Shown: positions 45,442 through 53,598 of the stretch, in pieces
Layout: each line of letters begins with the position of its first letter
How positions within the stretch are numbered: the first letter of the stretch is position 1
From: Aliidongia dinghuensis
GTDB taxonomy: Bacteria > Pseudomonadota > Alphaproteobacteria > ATCC43930 > CGMCC-115725
Length of the DNA: 64,000 bases
Assembly: GCF_014643535.1 (NCBI RefSeq)
Contig: NZ_BMJQ01000018.1
Location: forward strand, 1-64,000
Direction: 5' to 3'
Made by a program: the position numbers and the translations under genes
Notes under the pieces: model-generated
Seen by the model: the letters and a program-made list of their open reading frames with translations, nothing else
What the model was told of the DNA's origin: nothing
Databases searched by the model: none

Positions 45442-46803
45442 ATGGCAGGGAAAACTATCAGAGCCGCATTGGGCGGGCTCGCCGTCGCCACGGCGGTGGG
45501 CCTGGCGCCGCCGGCCTCGGCGCAGACGGTGACCAATCCGACGGCCTTGACCGACTTCGGCAATCAGTTGCTCGAAGACGGCATATTCTTCCGCGGCCAC
45601 TATGTCGGCGAGGGCGCGGCCAATCCATCGGGCGGCTTGTCGCAGAGCTCGCGCTATACCGGCCAGGTCGACATCGGCGCCGATTTCGACATGGGCAAGA
45701 TCGCCAACCTCGGCAATTCGGCGATCCATCTGACGTTCAGCGATCGGCACGGTCAGAACCTGGCGGCGAAGGACATCGGCAACAGCATCTCGGTGCAGGA
45801 AGTCTACGGCGGCGGCCAGACCTACAAGCTGACCGAGCTCAGCTGGGACCAGGCACTGTGGGACGACCATGTCGAATTCCTGGTCGGCCGCACCGATGCG
45901 CCGAGCGATTTCGCCGCCTCGTCCTTCTACTGTAACTTCCAGACCAATTCGACCTGCGGCAACTCGAGCCTGTTCGGTCAGGACAATGCGCTCAACTACT
46001 ATCCGGTCGGCGTCTGGGGCGGCCGCATCACCATCAAGCCGACACCGCGGCTCTATGGCCAGATCGGCGCCTACGAGCAGGATCCGAACCAGGGCTCGAG
46101 CCAGACCCACGGCTTCGACTTCGGCGTTGACCGGGCGACCGGCTACGTCCTGCCGGTCGAGCTCGGCTATCAGACGAACTTCTCGTCGGATCCCTATCCC
46201 CGGCACTACAAGATCGGCATGTTCTATGACTCGGGCCCGTACAGCGACCCGTTCTTCGACGTCAACCATAATTCGGCGGCCTTGACCGGCCTGGCGCACG
46301 AGCAGCATTCCGGCCGGACCTCGATCTACGGTCTGTTCGACCAGATGGTCTGGCGGCCGGACCCGTCGTCCCAGCGCGGGCTCTATATCTTCGGCGGCGT
46401 CACCGCCGGCACGGACTCGAGCCAGCTCGCCGACTACTTCCTGCAGTTCGGCACGCTCTATAAAGGCCCGTTCGAAGGCCGTGACGCCGACGCCATCGGC
46501 TTCGTCATCACCGACCTGCACTGGGGCAACCACACCATGGACTTCCTGCGCGACTCGCGCATCGCCGCGGGCGGCAGTGCGACGACGCAGAATCCGAATG
46601 AAGTCATGATGGAATTGAACTACGGCGCCCAGGTGACGCCGTGGCTGCGCGTCACGCCCAACCTTCAATACATCATCAACCCGGACAACCTGCCGGAGCC
46701 GGCGCTGAAGAAGAACATCGACGACACGTTCGTCGTCGGCCTGAAGTTCGTCATCGGCCTCCCGGAACTGATCGGCTTGCCGACCAAGAACTACAACCAC
46801 TAA
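45442..46803 (+). CDS. OprB-like carbohydrate-selective porin
   Basis: This 453-residue outer-membrane porin has a signal peptide cleaved near ASA-QTVTNP. Repeated amphipathic strands end in aromatic residues, and the OprB hallmark segments are GRTDAPSDFAAS, GVWGGRITIKP and APWLRVTPNLQYIINPD-like (here VTPWLRVTPNLQYIINPD). The start at 45442 follows a GGGAGGGAAAG site. It is the last gene after xylFHG, 189 bases downstream of xylG, and ends before a strong terminator, so it likely brings the sugar across the outer membrane for the same importer. Confidence 0.92.
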   Translation: MAGKTIRAALGGLAVATAVGLAPPASAQTVTNPTALTDFGNQLLEDGIFFRGHYVGEGAANPSGGLSQSSRYTGQVDIGADFDMGKIANLGNSAIHLTFSDRHGQNLAAKDIGNSISVQEVYGGGQTYKLTELSWDQALWDDHVEFLVGRTDAPSDFAASSFYCNFQTNSTCGNSSLFGQDNALNYYPVGVWGGRITIKPTPRLYGQIGAYEQDPNQGSSQTHGFDFGVDRATGYVLPVELGYQTNFSSDPYPRHYKIGMFYDSGPYSDPFFDVNHNSAALTGLAHEQHSGRTSIYGLFDQMVWRPDPSSQRGLYIFGGVTAGTDSSQLADYFLQFGTLYKGPFEGRDADAIGFVITDLHWGNHTMDFLRDSRIAAGGSATTQNPNEVMMELNYGAQVTPWLRVTPNLQYIINPDNLPEPALKKNIDDTFVVGLKFVIGLPELIGLPTKNYNH

Positions 46804-46911
46804 CCCCGAAACACCGGCCGGGGACGATCCCCCGGTCGGTGTCAGCCGGCCGGTGCACCCCACCCGGCCGGGATCCCCCCGGAAGAACTCCCCGAAGGGC
46901 TTCCCCAACTC

Positions 46912-46949
46912 CCCCGGATCCGTATCCCCACGGATCCGGGGACTTTTTT
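46912..46949 (+). terminator. Rho-independent terminator of the xylFHG-porin operon
   Basis: CCCCGGATCCGT pairs perfectly with ACGGATCCGGGG around a 6-base loop (12-bp stem, 46912-46941), followed by AC and six T. It is oriented for rightward transcription; the complementary strand has no T-tract. Confidence 0.9.
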
Positions 46950-46954
46950 GCCTG

Positions 46955-47299
46955 CTACTCGGCGATCACGACGCCCTTGGCCGTGTCGGCATGATATTCG
47001 CCCGAGAACGGATACTTGCCGGCGCCGAGCGGCCTGAGGCGCACCGTACCGGTGCCGCCGCCGGCCACGACCTTCTCGACCTTGAGCGCCGAGGAATCGA
47101 ACTCCTCCGCCGTCGTGTCCTGGTTATGGATCGTGATGACGGTCGGCTTGCCAGCCGGCACATGGATCTCGGCCGGGGTGAACTTGTGGTCCTTGATCGT
47201 GAGCTCGACCGCGGTCGGCTCTTCCGCACGGGCAGGCAGGGCGGACAGGGACAGGCTCAGCACGGCAGCGGCCATGACGGCCCCGGAAAGACGAATCAT
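46955..47299 (-). CDS. Periplasmic cupredoxin-like protein (EfeO cupredoxin domain type)
   Basis: This small exported protein of 114 residues has a signal ending near PARA-EEPTAV and one cupredoxin domain (LTIKDHKFTPAEIHVPAGKP, then NQDTTAEEFDSSALKVEKVV and YPFSGEYHADTAKG). The classical type 1 copper cysteine is absent: the usual C is G in FSGEYH. This fits the subfamily found with FTR1/EfeU iron permeases rather than blue copper proteins. The ATG at 47299 is preferred to the TTG one codon earlier. It is the last gene of the operon after the DyP peroxidase, 30 bases away. A role as periplasmic iron or copper donor is inferred. Confidence 0.85.
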   Translation of the reverse strand: MIRLSGAVMAAAVLSLSLSALPARAEEPTAVELTIKDHKFTPAEIHVPAGKPTVITIHNQDTTAEEFDSSALKVEKVVAGGGTGTVRLRPLGAGKYPFSGEYHADTAKGVVIAE

Positions 47300-47329
47300 C
47301 AACGAAAACTCCCTCGTATCTCTCGTTTG

Positions 47330-48604
47330 TCAGGCCTCGAACAAGGATTGGCCGATATAGCCGCCCGGCCGGGCGCCGGGCGGGCAGGCAAACAGGCCAC
47401 TGCCGACATGGGTCGCGAACTGGTTCAGCATGTCGAATTTCGACGAGTTGCCGAAAATCTTGATGAAGCCGGTGCGCGGGTCGCGCTGGTAGCACACGAA
47501 CAGCAGGCCGGCGTCATAGAGCATGCCCTGCTTCCACGGCGGCCAGCGCTCGGCCGTGAAGGCGACGCCGTCGTTGTAGGAATAGCCGCGCCGGTAGATC
47601 TCGGCCCCGTCGTTGCTCGACGAATGCGACAGGCGGACATGGGAATTCTCCGGCATCACCGGATTGCCCTCGGCATCGGTCGCGTCGAGATCGACCTCGT
47701 CGAACTCCTTCTTCTTGCCGAGCGGTGCGCCCGAATACTTGTGCCGGCCGATGGTCTTTTCCTGGAAATCGACGTTCATGCGATCCCAGTGCTCGAGCGA
47801 GATGCGGACACGGCGCACGACCATGTAGCTGCCGCCCTGCATCCAGGCCGGACCTTCCGGCCCGACCCAGACGACCTTGTCGATCTGGTCCGGCTGGCGT
47901 GTGCCGTCCTTGAAGCCCATCAGGTTGCGCGGCGTCTTCTCGCCCGGCGGCTGAGAGGAGAAGCCGGTCTGGACCCAGCGCATCTCGGCGATGTCGTAGG
48001 CCATGGCCGAAAGCTGGCGTACCGCGTGGAACGCCACTTGCGGATCGTCGGCGCAGGCCTGGACGCTGAGGTCGCCGCCTGTCCGGGCCGGCACCAGCTG
48101 GTCGCCGTTGAAGCGCGGCAGGTCGACGAGCGCTTCCGGCCGATGGGCCGCCAGGCCGTAGCGGTCCTGGCCGTCCTTGGTGAAGAGCCCGGCGCCGAAG
48201 CCGAAGGTAAGCGTGAGCCGCGCCGGCCCGAGACCGAGGCCGTCCGCCGAATCGCCGGCCGGCACGCTCTGGTCCGCCGGAATCGGCTCGGCCGGCTCGC
48301 CGCGGGTGAGCCGCGCCGCCGCCTCGGTCCAGCGCTGCAGGAGCTTGACCACGTCCTCGCGCTTCGTCGTCGTGAGATCGAAGGCGGCGAAATAGGTATG
48401 CGACTGGGCCGGCGTCAGGATGCCCGACTGGCGCGCACCCCAGAACGGCTCGGCGGCCGGCGTGCCGGCGCGCTTCTTATCGGGCGCCGGGGTCGTGGCG
48501 GCCTCCGCGGTAAGCCCGATGCCGCCGGCAGCGACCAGGCTGCCGGCGGTGGCGAGAAAGCCGCGCCGCGACGGGTGCGGCGGCTTGCGCCCAGAGATAC
48601 TCAT
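47330..48604 (-). CDS. efeB: Tat-exported DyP-type haem peroxidase (EfeB-like)
   Basis: This 424-residue dye-decolourising peroxidase of the EfeB branch has a twin-arginine signal (SRRGFLATAG, R13-R14). The haem-pocket GxxDG motif is GFKDG. The proximal histidine is in NSHVRLSHSSS, followed by the arginine-rich IYRRGYSY. EfeB oxidises ferrous iron or haem-related substrates in the periplasm with peroxide. The start overlaps the stop of the NHL-repeat gene as ATGA, so the two are translationally coupled. The usual partners EfeU and M75-type EfeO are absent here; only a small cupredoxin follows. Confidence 0.94.
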   Translation of the reverse strand: MSISGRKPPHPSRRGFLATAGSLVAAGGIGLTAEAATTPAPDKKRAGTPAAEPFWGARQSGILTPAQSHTYFAAFDLTTTKREDVVKLLQRWTEAAARLTRGEPAEPIPADQSVPAGDSADGLGLGPARLTLTFGFGAGLFTKDGQDRYGLAAHRPEALVDLPRFNGDQLVPARTGGDLSVQACADDPQVAFHAVRQLSAMAYDIAEMRWVQTGFSSQPPGEKTPRNLMGFKDGTRQPDQIDKVVWVGPEGPAWMQGGSYMVVRRVRISLEHWDRMNVDFQEKTIGRHKYSGAPLGKKKEFDEVDLDATDAEGNPVMPENSHVRLSHSSSNDGAEIYRRGYSYNDGVAFTAERWPPWKQGMLYDAGLLFVCYQRDPRTGFIKIFGNSSKFDMLNQFATHVGSGLFACPPGARPGGYIGQSLFEA

Positions 48605-49758
48605 CGTGCCTCCACGACCGTGTTCATGTCGTCCTCGACGTAATAGAAGCCCTTGCCGTCGGGCGTCAGCGCGATGCCGAACAGGTCGCCGCTGCCCGGC
48701 GGCGTCTGCGCCTGGTCGGTGTCGATCCATTGCGCGGCGATCTGCTTGCCGGCGACTGGGTCGATCTCGACCACCTTGCCGTTCTTGGCATTGCAGACGA
48801 GCAGGTGGCCGTTCGGCGTCATGATCATGGCGAGCGGCCGGGCCATCTGGCCGTCGCGCGTCACTTCCTTGCCGGTGCCGGCGCTGGTCGTGCGGGTCGT
48901 GGCATCGGGAATCGCGACGATGCGGTTCTCGAGCGCGTCCGAGACGTAGAGCACGTCGCCAGCACCCACCGCGAGGCCGGTCGGCCCGATCAGGAACACG
49001 TCCTTGTCGGAACGCTGACCGAAGCCGTCGGCGACGACCGTGCGCTTCGCGATCACCGGCGGCTTGCCGTCGGCGATCGTGAGGTCGAGCCTCAGCACGG
49101 TCGCCTTCTTGATCGTGACGGAATAGCCCGTCGTGTCATGCACCTCGGGCCCCGGCACCTCGAAGCCGGCCATGCTGACGAAGATGCTGGCGGTCGCCCC
49201 ATTGTCGACCGTTGCGATATTGCCCCAGGGCGAATTGATGTCCGGACCGGACCAGGTCGCGGCGAGCTCGCCGTTCGGGCTGAAGACAAGCAGGCAACCG
49301 TCGCCCTTGGTCCGGGTCGTGCCGTCGTTGCTGGGCGTGCTGCCGACGATGACCCAGCCGGTCTTGAGCATGGTCATCGCGGTCGAGAGCCCGACGCCGC
49401 CCGGGCAGGCCGGCAGATGGCGCGGCACCTGGGCGAACAGCGTCGTCTGCTTGGTCGTCGGGTTGTAGTCGACGATCGTCGTGCCGAGCCCCTGCAGGTT
49501 CGTGAGATCGTTGAAATTGTCGATCAGCACGTCGTCCTTCTGGATCTTGCCGGCCGAGACCGGCGCCACGACGATCGCATAGGGGTTCTGGTCGCCGTTC
49601 TCCGGCACGGTCGTGGTCAGCGTCGTGTGCTTGCGCACGCCTTCGAGGAAGGCCCGGTTGTCCTGAGCCCCGGCCGAACCGCCGGCCGCGGCCGCCCCGA
49701 GCAGGATCGCGACGGCCGCAAGGGTCCGGGTGGGCGTGCATTTCGGGAAATGCGCCAT
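48601..49758 (-). CDS. Exported NHL-repeat beta-propeller protein
   Basis: This 385-residue exported protein has a signal cleaved near SAGA-QDNRAF. Several NHL/SMP-like blades are visible (PTGLAVGAGDVLYVSDALENRIVAI, then PLAMIMTPNGHLLVCNAKNGKVVEID and LFGIALTPDGKGFYYV). Such propellers bind ligands or other proteins; no catalytic residues are recognised. The ATG at 49758 follows an AAGGAC site. It lies between the porin and the DyP gene on one strand and overlaps the latter by 4 bases, so it probably works with the peroxidase. A Fur-like sequence lies upstream. Confidence 0.85.
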   Translation of the reverse strand: MAHFPKCTPTRTLAAVAILLGAAAAGGSAGAQDNRAFLEGVRKHTTLTTTVPENGDQNPYAIVVAPVSAGKIQKDDVLIDNFNDLTNLQGLGTTIVDYNPTTKQTTLFAQVPRHLPACPGGVGLSTAMTMLKTGWVIVGSTPSNDGTTRTKGDGCLLVFSPNGELAATWSGPDINSPWGNIATVDNGATASIFVSMAGFEVPGPEVHDTTGYSVTIKKATVLRLDLTIADGKPPVIAKRTVVADGFGQRSDKDVFLIGPTGLAVGAGDVLYVSDALENRIVAIPDATTRTTSAGTGKEVTRDGQMARPLAMIMTPNGHLLVCNAKNGKVVEIDPVAGKQIAAQWIDTDQAQTPPGSGDLFGIALTPDGKGFYYVEDDMNTVVEAR

Positions 49759-49806
49759 GGCTTGTCCTTTTCGTCTGCACCGACGCGCCATGGCGCGCCG
49801 GCATGA

Positions 49807-49825
49807 GATAATGCGAATGAGTTGC
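49807..49825 (-). promoter_or_regulatory. Second Fur-like site before the NHL-repeat gene
   Basis: GATAATGCGAATGAGTTGC matches the 19-bp Fur consensus (GATAATGATAATCATTATC) at 13 positions by hand count. It shares ATGCGAATG with the Fur region in front of the porin (complement of CATTCGCAT, 51489-51497). On the minus strand GTGACA and TATCTC flank it with 17 bases between, a possible weak promoter. It would give the last three genes an internal iron-responsive start. Confidence 0.4.
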
Positions 49826-49864
49826 GTTGTCACGAGAGAAACCGCGGCCGCGGGGACATCCCTG

Positions 49865-51397
49865 TCAGAACAGGATGTTGGTGCGCAGGCCCAGGACGAG
49901 TTCGTTCTTGATCCGCTGGCCGCCTGTGACGGGATTGGCCGTCGTCGGATTGGCGACGCCGCCGCCCGGGTTCATCACGTATTGCACGTCGGGCTGCAGC
50001 TGGAACCAGGGCGCGACCTCGTACTGGTAGGTCGCCTCGACGAAGGTCTCGTTGCTGCGGGCCGGCGTGTACGCGCCGCTGAACGCCTGCGTATCGCGGT
50101 CGAGGCCGGCGGCCCGGCCGCTCACCTTGGCATAGCCCATGCCGATGCCGAACGTGTCGTCGTCGCGGCCGAGGATCGGCTCCTTGAAGGTGAAGCCCAG
50201 GTTCGCGCTGAAGGTGACCAGATTGCGGTTGACCTCCGGCGTGCCCATGACGCGGCCGAAGATGCTGATGCTGCGGTCGGGCTCCTCGTTGTCGACCCAC
50301 AGCATCTGGTCGACGACGCCGTAGATGCCGTAGTCGCCGCGATGCGACTGCGCCATGCCGGTCGACGCCGGGTCGGCGAGCGAGCGGCCGAGGTTGTCGA
50401 AGCGCTGGTCGGCGAACCGTTCCGTGTCGTACCAGATGCCGAGGCGATAGGTCCGCGACAGCGGTTCCGGCTGGTCGGCATAGAGCATGGTGCCAAGCGA
50501 GGGATAGGCATATTGCAGCTCGGCGATGGCGAGCCCGCCGCCGTTGGTCGGGAAGCTGGTGCCCGACGGGTTCGTGCGCTGCGAATCACCCCCGCTGATC
50601 GCAGTCGGGCTGCCGTTGAACAGGCCGGCGAGCACGGTGATGCCGTCCGTGGGCTTCGCCCGGAGCCGCACGCCCAGCGCCGAGAGCGGATAGGCCGGAC
50701 CGCCGCCCGGCAGGTCGGCCGACGGCACCATCGGCCAGCCGAACATGGTGTTGACGAACAGCAGCGCGTTCTGGCTGACCATGAATTCCTGGTCGAGCGA
50801 CTGCTGGCCGATCTTCACGTCGGCCCGATCGTCCTCCAGGAACTTCTGCTGGTACCAGAGCTCCCAGAGCCGGGTCGCGCGGTCGGCCTCGATGCCGCTC
50901 GCCGTCTGCAGGCTCTGGAGATTGTCGGCGCTCAGGTTCCGGCCATGGATCTGCAGGGCGCTCGCGTTGAAGGTGCCGCCGGACCAGCCGAAAGCGCGCT
51001 TGGTATCGAGCTGGACCGACATCTGGGTGAGGCCGTCATAGTCGAACCCGTGGCGTGAGCCACCGGTGACGTTGCCCAGCACCTCGCTCGTCTCCTGCAG
51101 CGCGAAGGTGATGCCGTTGCGCGCCAGGAAGGGGCGCAGCCCCCACATGTCGCCCAGGAGATAGCCGCTGCGTTCCAGATTGTTCGTGAAGCCGAACAGG
51201 CCGGGCGAGGCACTGCTGTTCTGCAGGTCTTCCTCGGTTGGCGCCTGCAGCTGCGGCGGTGCGGCGAGCGCCGTGGTCGAAAACGCGCCGAGCGAGAGGA
51301 AGCCAAGCGCGAGTGCCGCACCGGCCGCCTTTGTGCGCGGGACGTTTGCGCGTGGAACCGGCAGAGGGCCACGGGAGGCGAAAGGAAGGCGCGACAT
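49865..51397 (-). CDS. OprB-like porin of the iron-responsive operon
   Basis: This 510-residue outer-membrane porin has a signal cleaved near TTALA-APPQLQ. OprB-family segments are seen: GLRPFLARNGITFALQETSE, then QLDTKRAFGWSGGTFNASAL, SQNALLFVNTMFGWP and APWFQLQPDVQYVMNPGGG near the C-terminus. It is longer than the porin of the xylose operon and only distantly similar. It is the first gene behind the double Fur box and is followed by the NHL, DyP and cupredoxin genes. OprB proteins usually pass sugars. Iron-regulated expression suggests another solute here, possibly a small iron chelate such as ferric citrate, but this is speculation. Confidence 0.9.
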   Translation of the reverse strand: MSRLPFASRGPLPVPRANVPRTKAAGAALALGFLSLGAFSTTALAAPPQLQAPTEEDLQNSSASPGLFGFTNNLERSGYLLGDMWGLRPFLARNGITFALQETSEVLGNVTGGSRHGFDYDGLTQMSVQLDTKRAFGWSGGTFNASALQIHGRNLSADNLQSLQTASGIEADRATRLWELWYQQKFLEDDRADVKIGQQSLDQEFMVSQNALLFVNTMFGWPMVPSADLPGGGPAYPLSALGVRLRAKPTDGITVLAGLFNGSPTAISGGDSQRTNPSGTSFPTNGGGLAIAELQYAYPSLGTMLYADQPEPLSRTYRLGIWYDTERFADQRFDNLGRSLADPASTGMAQSHRGDYGIYGVVDQMLWVDNEEPDRSISIFGRVMGTPEVNRNLVTFSANLGFTFKEPILGRDDDTFGIGMGYAKVSGRAAGLDRDTQAFSGAYTPARSNETFVEATYQYEVAPWFQLQPDVQYVMNPGGGVANPTTANPVTGGQRIKNELVLGLRTNILF

Positions 51398-51475
51398 GAA
51401 GGGCTCCGGATGACGATCTTGCGGGACCCGTCCGACGCGCCCAGGGCCGGGCGCTGGATAGCGGGTCCGCCATCC

Positions 51476-51503
51476 TCATAACGAGAATCATTCGCATCCG
51501 CAA
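51476..51503 (-). promoter_or_regulatory. Putative sigma-70 promoter of the iron-responsive operon
   Basis: On the minus strand TTGCGG (51503-51498) and TTATGA (51481-51476) are spaced by 16 bases and lie about 80 bp upstream of the porin start. Fur box 1 fills the spacer exactly and box 2 abuts the -35 element, which would block RNA polymerase when Fur is bound. Confidence 0.5.
51482..51496. promoter_or_regulatory. Fur box 1 upstream of the porin gene
   Basis: CGAGAATCATTCGCA matches the 7-1-7 Fur motif TGATAAT-N-ATTATCA at 10 of 14 positions. It lies in the promoter spacer, 22 bp start to start from the better box at 51504. Confidence 0.55.
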
Positions 51504-51518
51504 TGAGAATGATTCTCG
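51504..51518. promoter_or_regulatory. Fur box 2 upstream of the porin gene
   Basis: TGAGAATGATTCTCG contains the perfect palindrome GAGAAT-G-ATTCTC and matches the 7-1-7 Fur motif at 11 of 14 positions. Together with box 1 it suggests two Fur dimers on the same face of the helix. A Fur-family paralogue (Mur or Irr) cannot be excluded. Confidence 0.65.
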
Positions 51519-51528
51519 GTTGCCACCT

Positions 51529-52836
51529 TCAGGTGCGACGGAAGCGCCCGACCAGCTCGACGTGCGGCGACCAGACGAACTGGTCGACCGGCAGGACCCG
51601 CTCCAGGTGATAGCCGCCGTCGACCAGGATGCGTGCATCGCGCGCGAAGGTCGCGGGATTGCACGACACGCCGATGACCCGCGGCACCGTGGATTTTGCC
51701 AGCTGCTCGACTTGCGCCTTGGCGCCCGCGCGCGGCGGGTCGAACAGCACGGCGTCGAAGCGCCTCAGCTCCGCCGCCAGCAGCGGTCGCGCGTCCAGAT
51801 CGCGCCGCTCGGTCGAGACGAAACCGAGCCCGGCGCGCCGGGCTGCAGCCGTAAGCGCGCCGAGCGCCGCCGCATCGCCCTCGACCGCATGCAGCAGGGC
51901 GCGGGCGCCGAGCGCCAGGCCGAACGTGCCGCAGCCGGCAAACAGGTCGGCGACCCGCTCGGCTCCGGCAAGCGCCGCCACGACCTCGGCCGTGAGCGCC
52001 GCCTCGCCATCCGCCGTCGCCTGCAGGAAACCGCCGGCCGGCGGTTCGACCGGTACGTCGCCGAAGCGATGCCCGAGCGGCCGCCGCTGCGCCGCCGGCA
52101 CGGGCGCCATGTCGCCCACGCGCCACCACAGCCGCGCCAGATCTTGCGCGTCCGCGAAGGCCGTGAGCCGTTCCAGCTGTTCGAGATCCGGTGCGGCCGC
52201 CAGGGCTAAGCCCAGATCGATGCCGCCCGGCCCCTGCCCAAGCAGCACCGTGGCGCTGCCGCCCGGCAGCAGCAAGGTCGCGAGCAGCGTGCGGAGCGAC
52301 GGCAGCAGCCGCGCCAAGTCTGGCAACAGCACCGGACATTCGCCAAGATCGACGATCTGGTGGCTCGCCCGGGCGTGGAAGCCCAGAAGCACGCCGCCGC
52401 TCGTCCGCTTCGCTTCCAACGTCGCCCGGCGCCGGCTTTCCGGCGGGCTTGGCGCGACAGCCTCGACCGGCACATCTGCCAACCCCTGGCGGCGGAGCGC
52501 GTCGACCACCAGGTCGCGCTTGAAGTCGAGATAGGGCTGCCAGGCCAGGTGCTGCAGCGCGCAGCCGCCGCAGGTGCCGAAATGCCGGCAGGCCGGCTCG
52601 ATGCGCGACGGGCTGGGCGCGATCACGTCCAAGAGGTCGGCTGCACCGCCCATGACCCGCACCCGGACCTGCTCACCCGGCAGGCTGCCCGGCACCAGCA
52701 CCGGCCGCCCGTCGAGCCGGGCGACGCCGACACCTTCGCTGCCGAGCTTGTCGATCACGAGTTCGATCTCGCGCGCCGGGCCTTTCGCCGGTTGCCGCTG
52801 GCCTTGGCGCGAGCCCGGACGCGGCCGGCCTCTCAT
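51529..52836 (-). CDS. 23S rRNA (uracil-5-)-methyltransferase, RlmD/RumA family
   Basis: This SAM-dependent enzyme of 435 residues makes 5-methyluridine in 23S rRNA. A short basic N-terminus precedes a TRAM domain (residues about 22-75). Iron-sulfur cysteines are C83, C89, C92 and C167 (ACRHFGTCGGC and GECP). The SAM motif is VADLFAGCGTFGLALG. The catalytic cysteine is in VIGVSCNPATFARD and the DPPRAG motif lies before it. The start at 52836 overlaps the tlyA stop by 4 bases (ATGA), pairing two rRNA-modifying enzymes. RlmC or TrmA-like substrates cannot be ruled out by sequence alone. Confidence 0.92.
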   Translation of the reverse strand: MRGRPRPGSRQGQRQPAKGPAREIELVIDKLGSEGVGVARLDGRPVLVPGSLPGEQVRVRVMGGAADLLDVIAPSPSRIEPACRHFGTCGGCALQHLAWQPYLDFKRDLVVDALRRQGLADVPVEAVAPSPPESRRRATLEAKRTSGGVLLGFHARASHQIVDLGECPVLLPDLARLLPSLRTLLATLLLPGGSATVLLGQGPGGIDLGLALAAAPDLEQLERLTAFADAQDLARLWWRVGDMAPVPAAQRRPLGHRFGDVPVEPPAGGFLQATADGEAALTAEVVAALAGAERVADLFAGCGTFGLALGARALLHAVEGDAAALGALTAAARRAGLGFVSTERRDLDARPLLAAELRRFDAVLFDPPRAGAKAQVEQLAKSTVPRVIGVSCNPATFARDARILVDGGYHLERVLPVDQFVWSPHVELVGRFRRT

Positions 52837-53582
52837 GGCCGGGCGCTCCGGCGAGCATGGATCAGGAACTCGGTATTGCCGTCCGGGCCCTTGATCGGGC
52901 TTTCGGTGAGCCCCAGCACCTGCCAGCCCGGCCGCGCACCGAGCCAGTCGGCGATGCGCTGGCACACGGCCGCGTGCAGCGCCGGATCCTTGACCACGCC
53001 GCCCTTGCCGACCAGCGCCGGGCCGACCTCGAACTGCGGCTTGATGAGCGCCACCAGGTCAGCCTCCTCTGCCGCCCGTTCGAGCGGCGCCGGCAGCAGA
53101 GTCTCAAGCCCGATGAAGCTCGCGTCCGAGACCAGGAGCGAGATCGGCTCGGGCACCTCCGCCGCCGTCAGGTAGCGGGCGTTGACCCGTTCCAGCACGA
53201 TGACGCGCGGGTCGACGCGCAGCTTCGCCGCCAGCTGGTCGTGGCCGACGTCGACCGCATAGACCCGTCTCGCACCACGCTGCAGCAGCACGTCGGTGAA
53301 GCCGCCGGTCGAAGCGCCGATGTCGAGCGCCACCCGGCCCTCGGCCGAAATGCCGAAATGGTCGAGCGCGTGGGCGAGCTTGACGCCGCCGCGCGAGACC
53401 CAGGGATGGTCGAGGCCGGTCACCCGGATCACCGCCGCATCGTCGACCGGCCGCGACGGCTTGTCGGCGACGACGCCGTCGACCGTCACCAGCCCGGCCT
53501 CGATCAAGGCGCGCGCCCGGCTGCGGCTGTCGGCCAAGCGGCCGTCGACCAGCGCCTGATCCAGGCGGCGCCCGCCCGTCAT
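52833..53582 (-). CDS. tlyA: TlyA family rRNA 2'-O-methyltransferase (hemolysin A family)
   Basis: This 249-residue protein has an N-terminal S4 RNA-binding domain at about 5-60 (RLDQALVDGRLADSRSRARALIEAGLVTVDG). A FtsJ-like SAM methyltransferase domain follows (VALDIGASTGGFTDVLLQRGA, with the KDKE-type residues within SRGGVKL, DVSF-like SDASFIGLE and IKPQFEVG). In characterised bacteria TlyA methylates ribose of rRNA cytidines and its loss gives capreomycin resistance. It follows the MATE gene by 16 bases and overlaps the RlmD-type gene. Confidence 0.95.
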   Translation of the reverse strand: MTGGRRLDQALVDGRLADSRSRARALIEAGLVTVDGVVADKPSRPVDDAAVIRVTGLDHPWVSRGGVKLAHALDHFGISAEGRVALDIGASTGGFTDVLLQRGARRVYAVDVGHDQLAAKLRVDPRVIVLERVNARYLTAAEVPEPISLLVSDASFIGLETLLPAPLERAAEEADLVALIKPQFEVGPALVGKGGVVKDPALHAAVCQRIADWLGARPGWQVLGLTESPIKGPDGNTEFLIHARRSARP

Positions 53583-53598
53583 CGTCCATCCGCCATCG

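Noticed and set aside
46912-46949. Terminator acting in both directions between oprB and the cupredoxin gene
   Set aside because: The stem is symmetric but only the rightward transcript has a run of T after it.
46955-47299. Blue copper protein
   Set aside because: The conserved type 1 copper cysteine is replaced by glycine in FSGEYH, so an EfeO-like cupredoxin is more likely.
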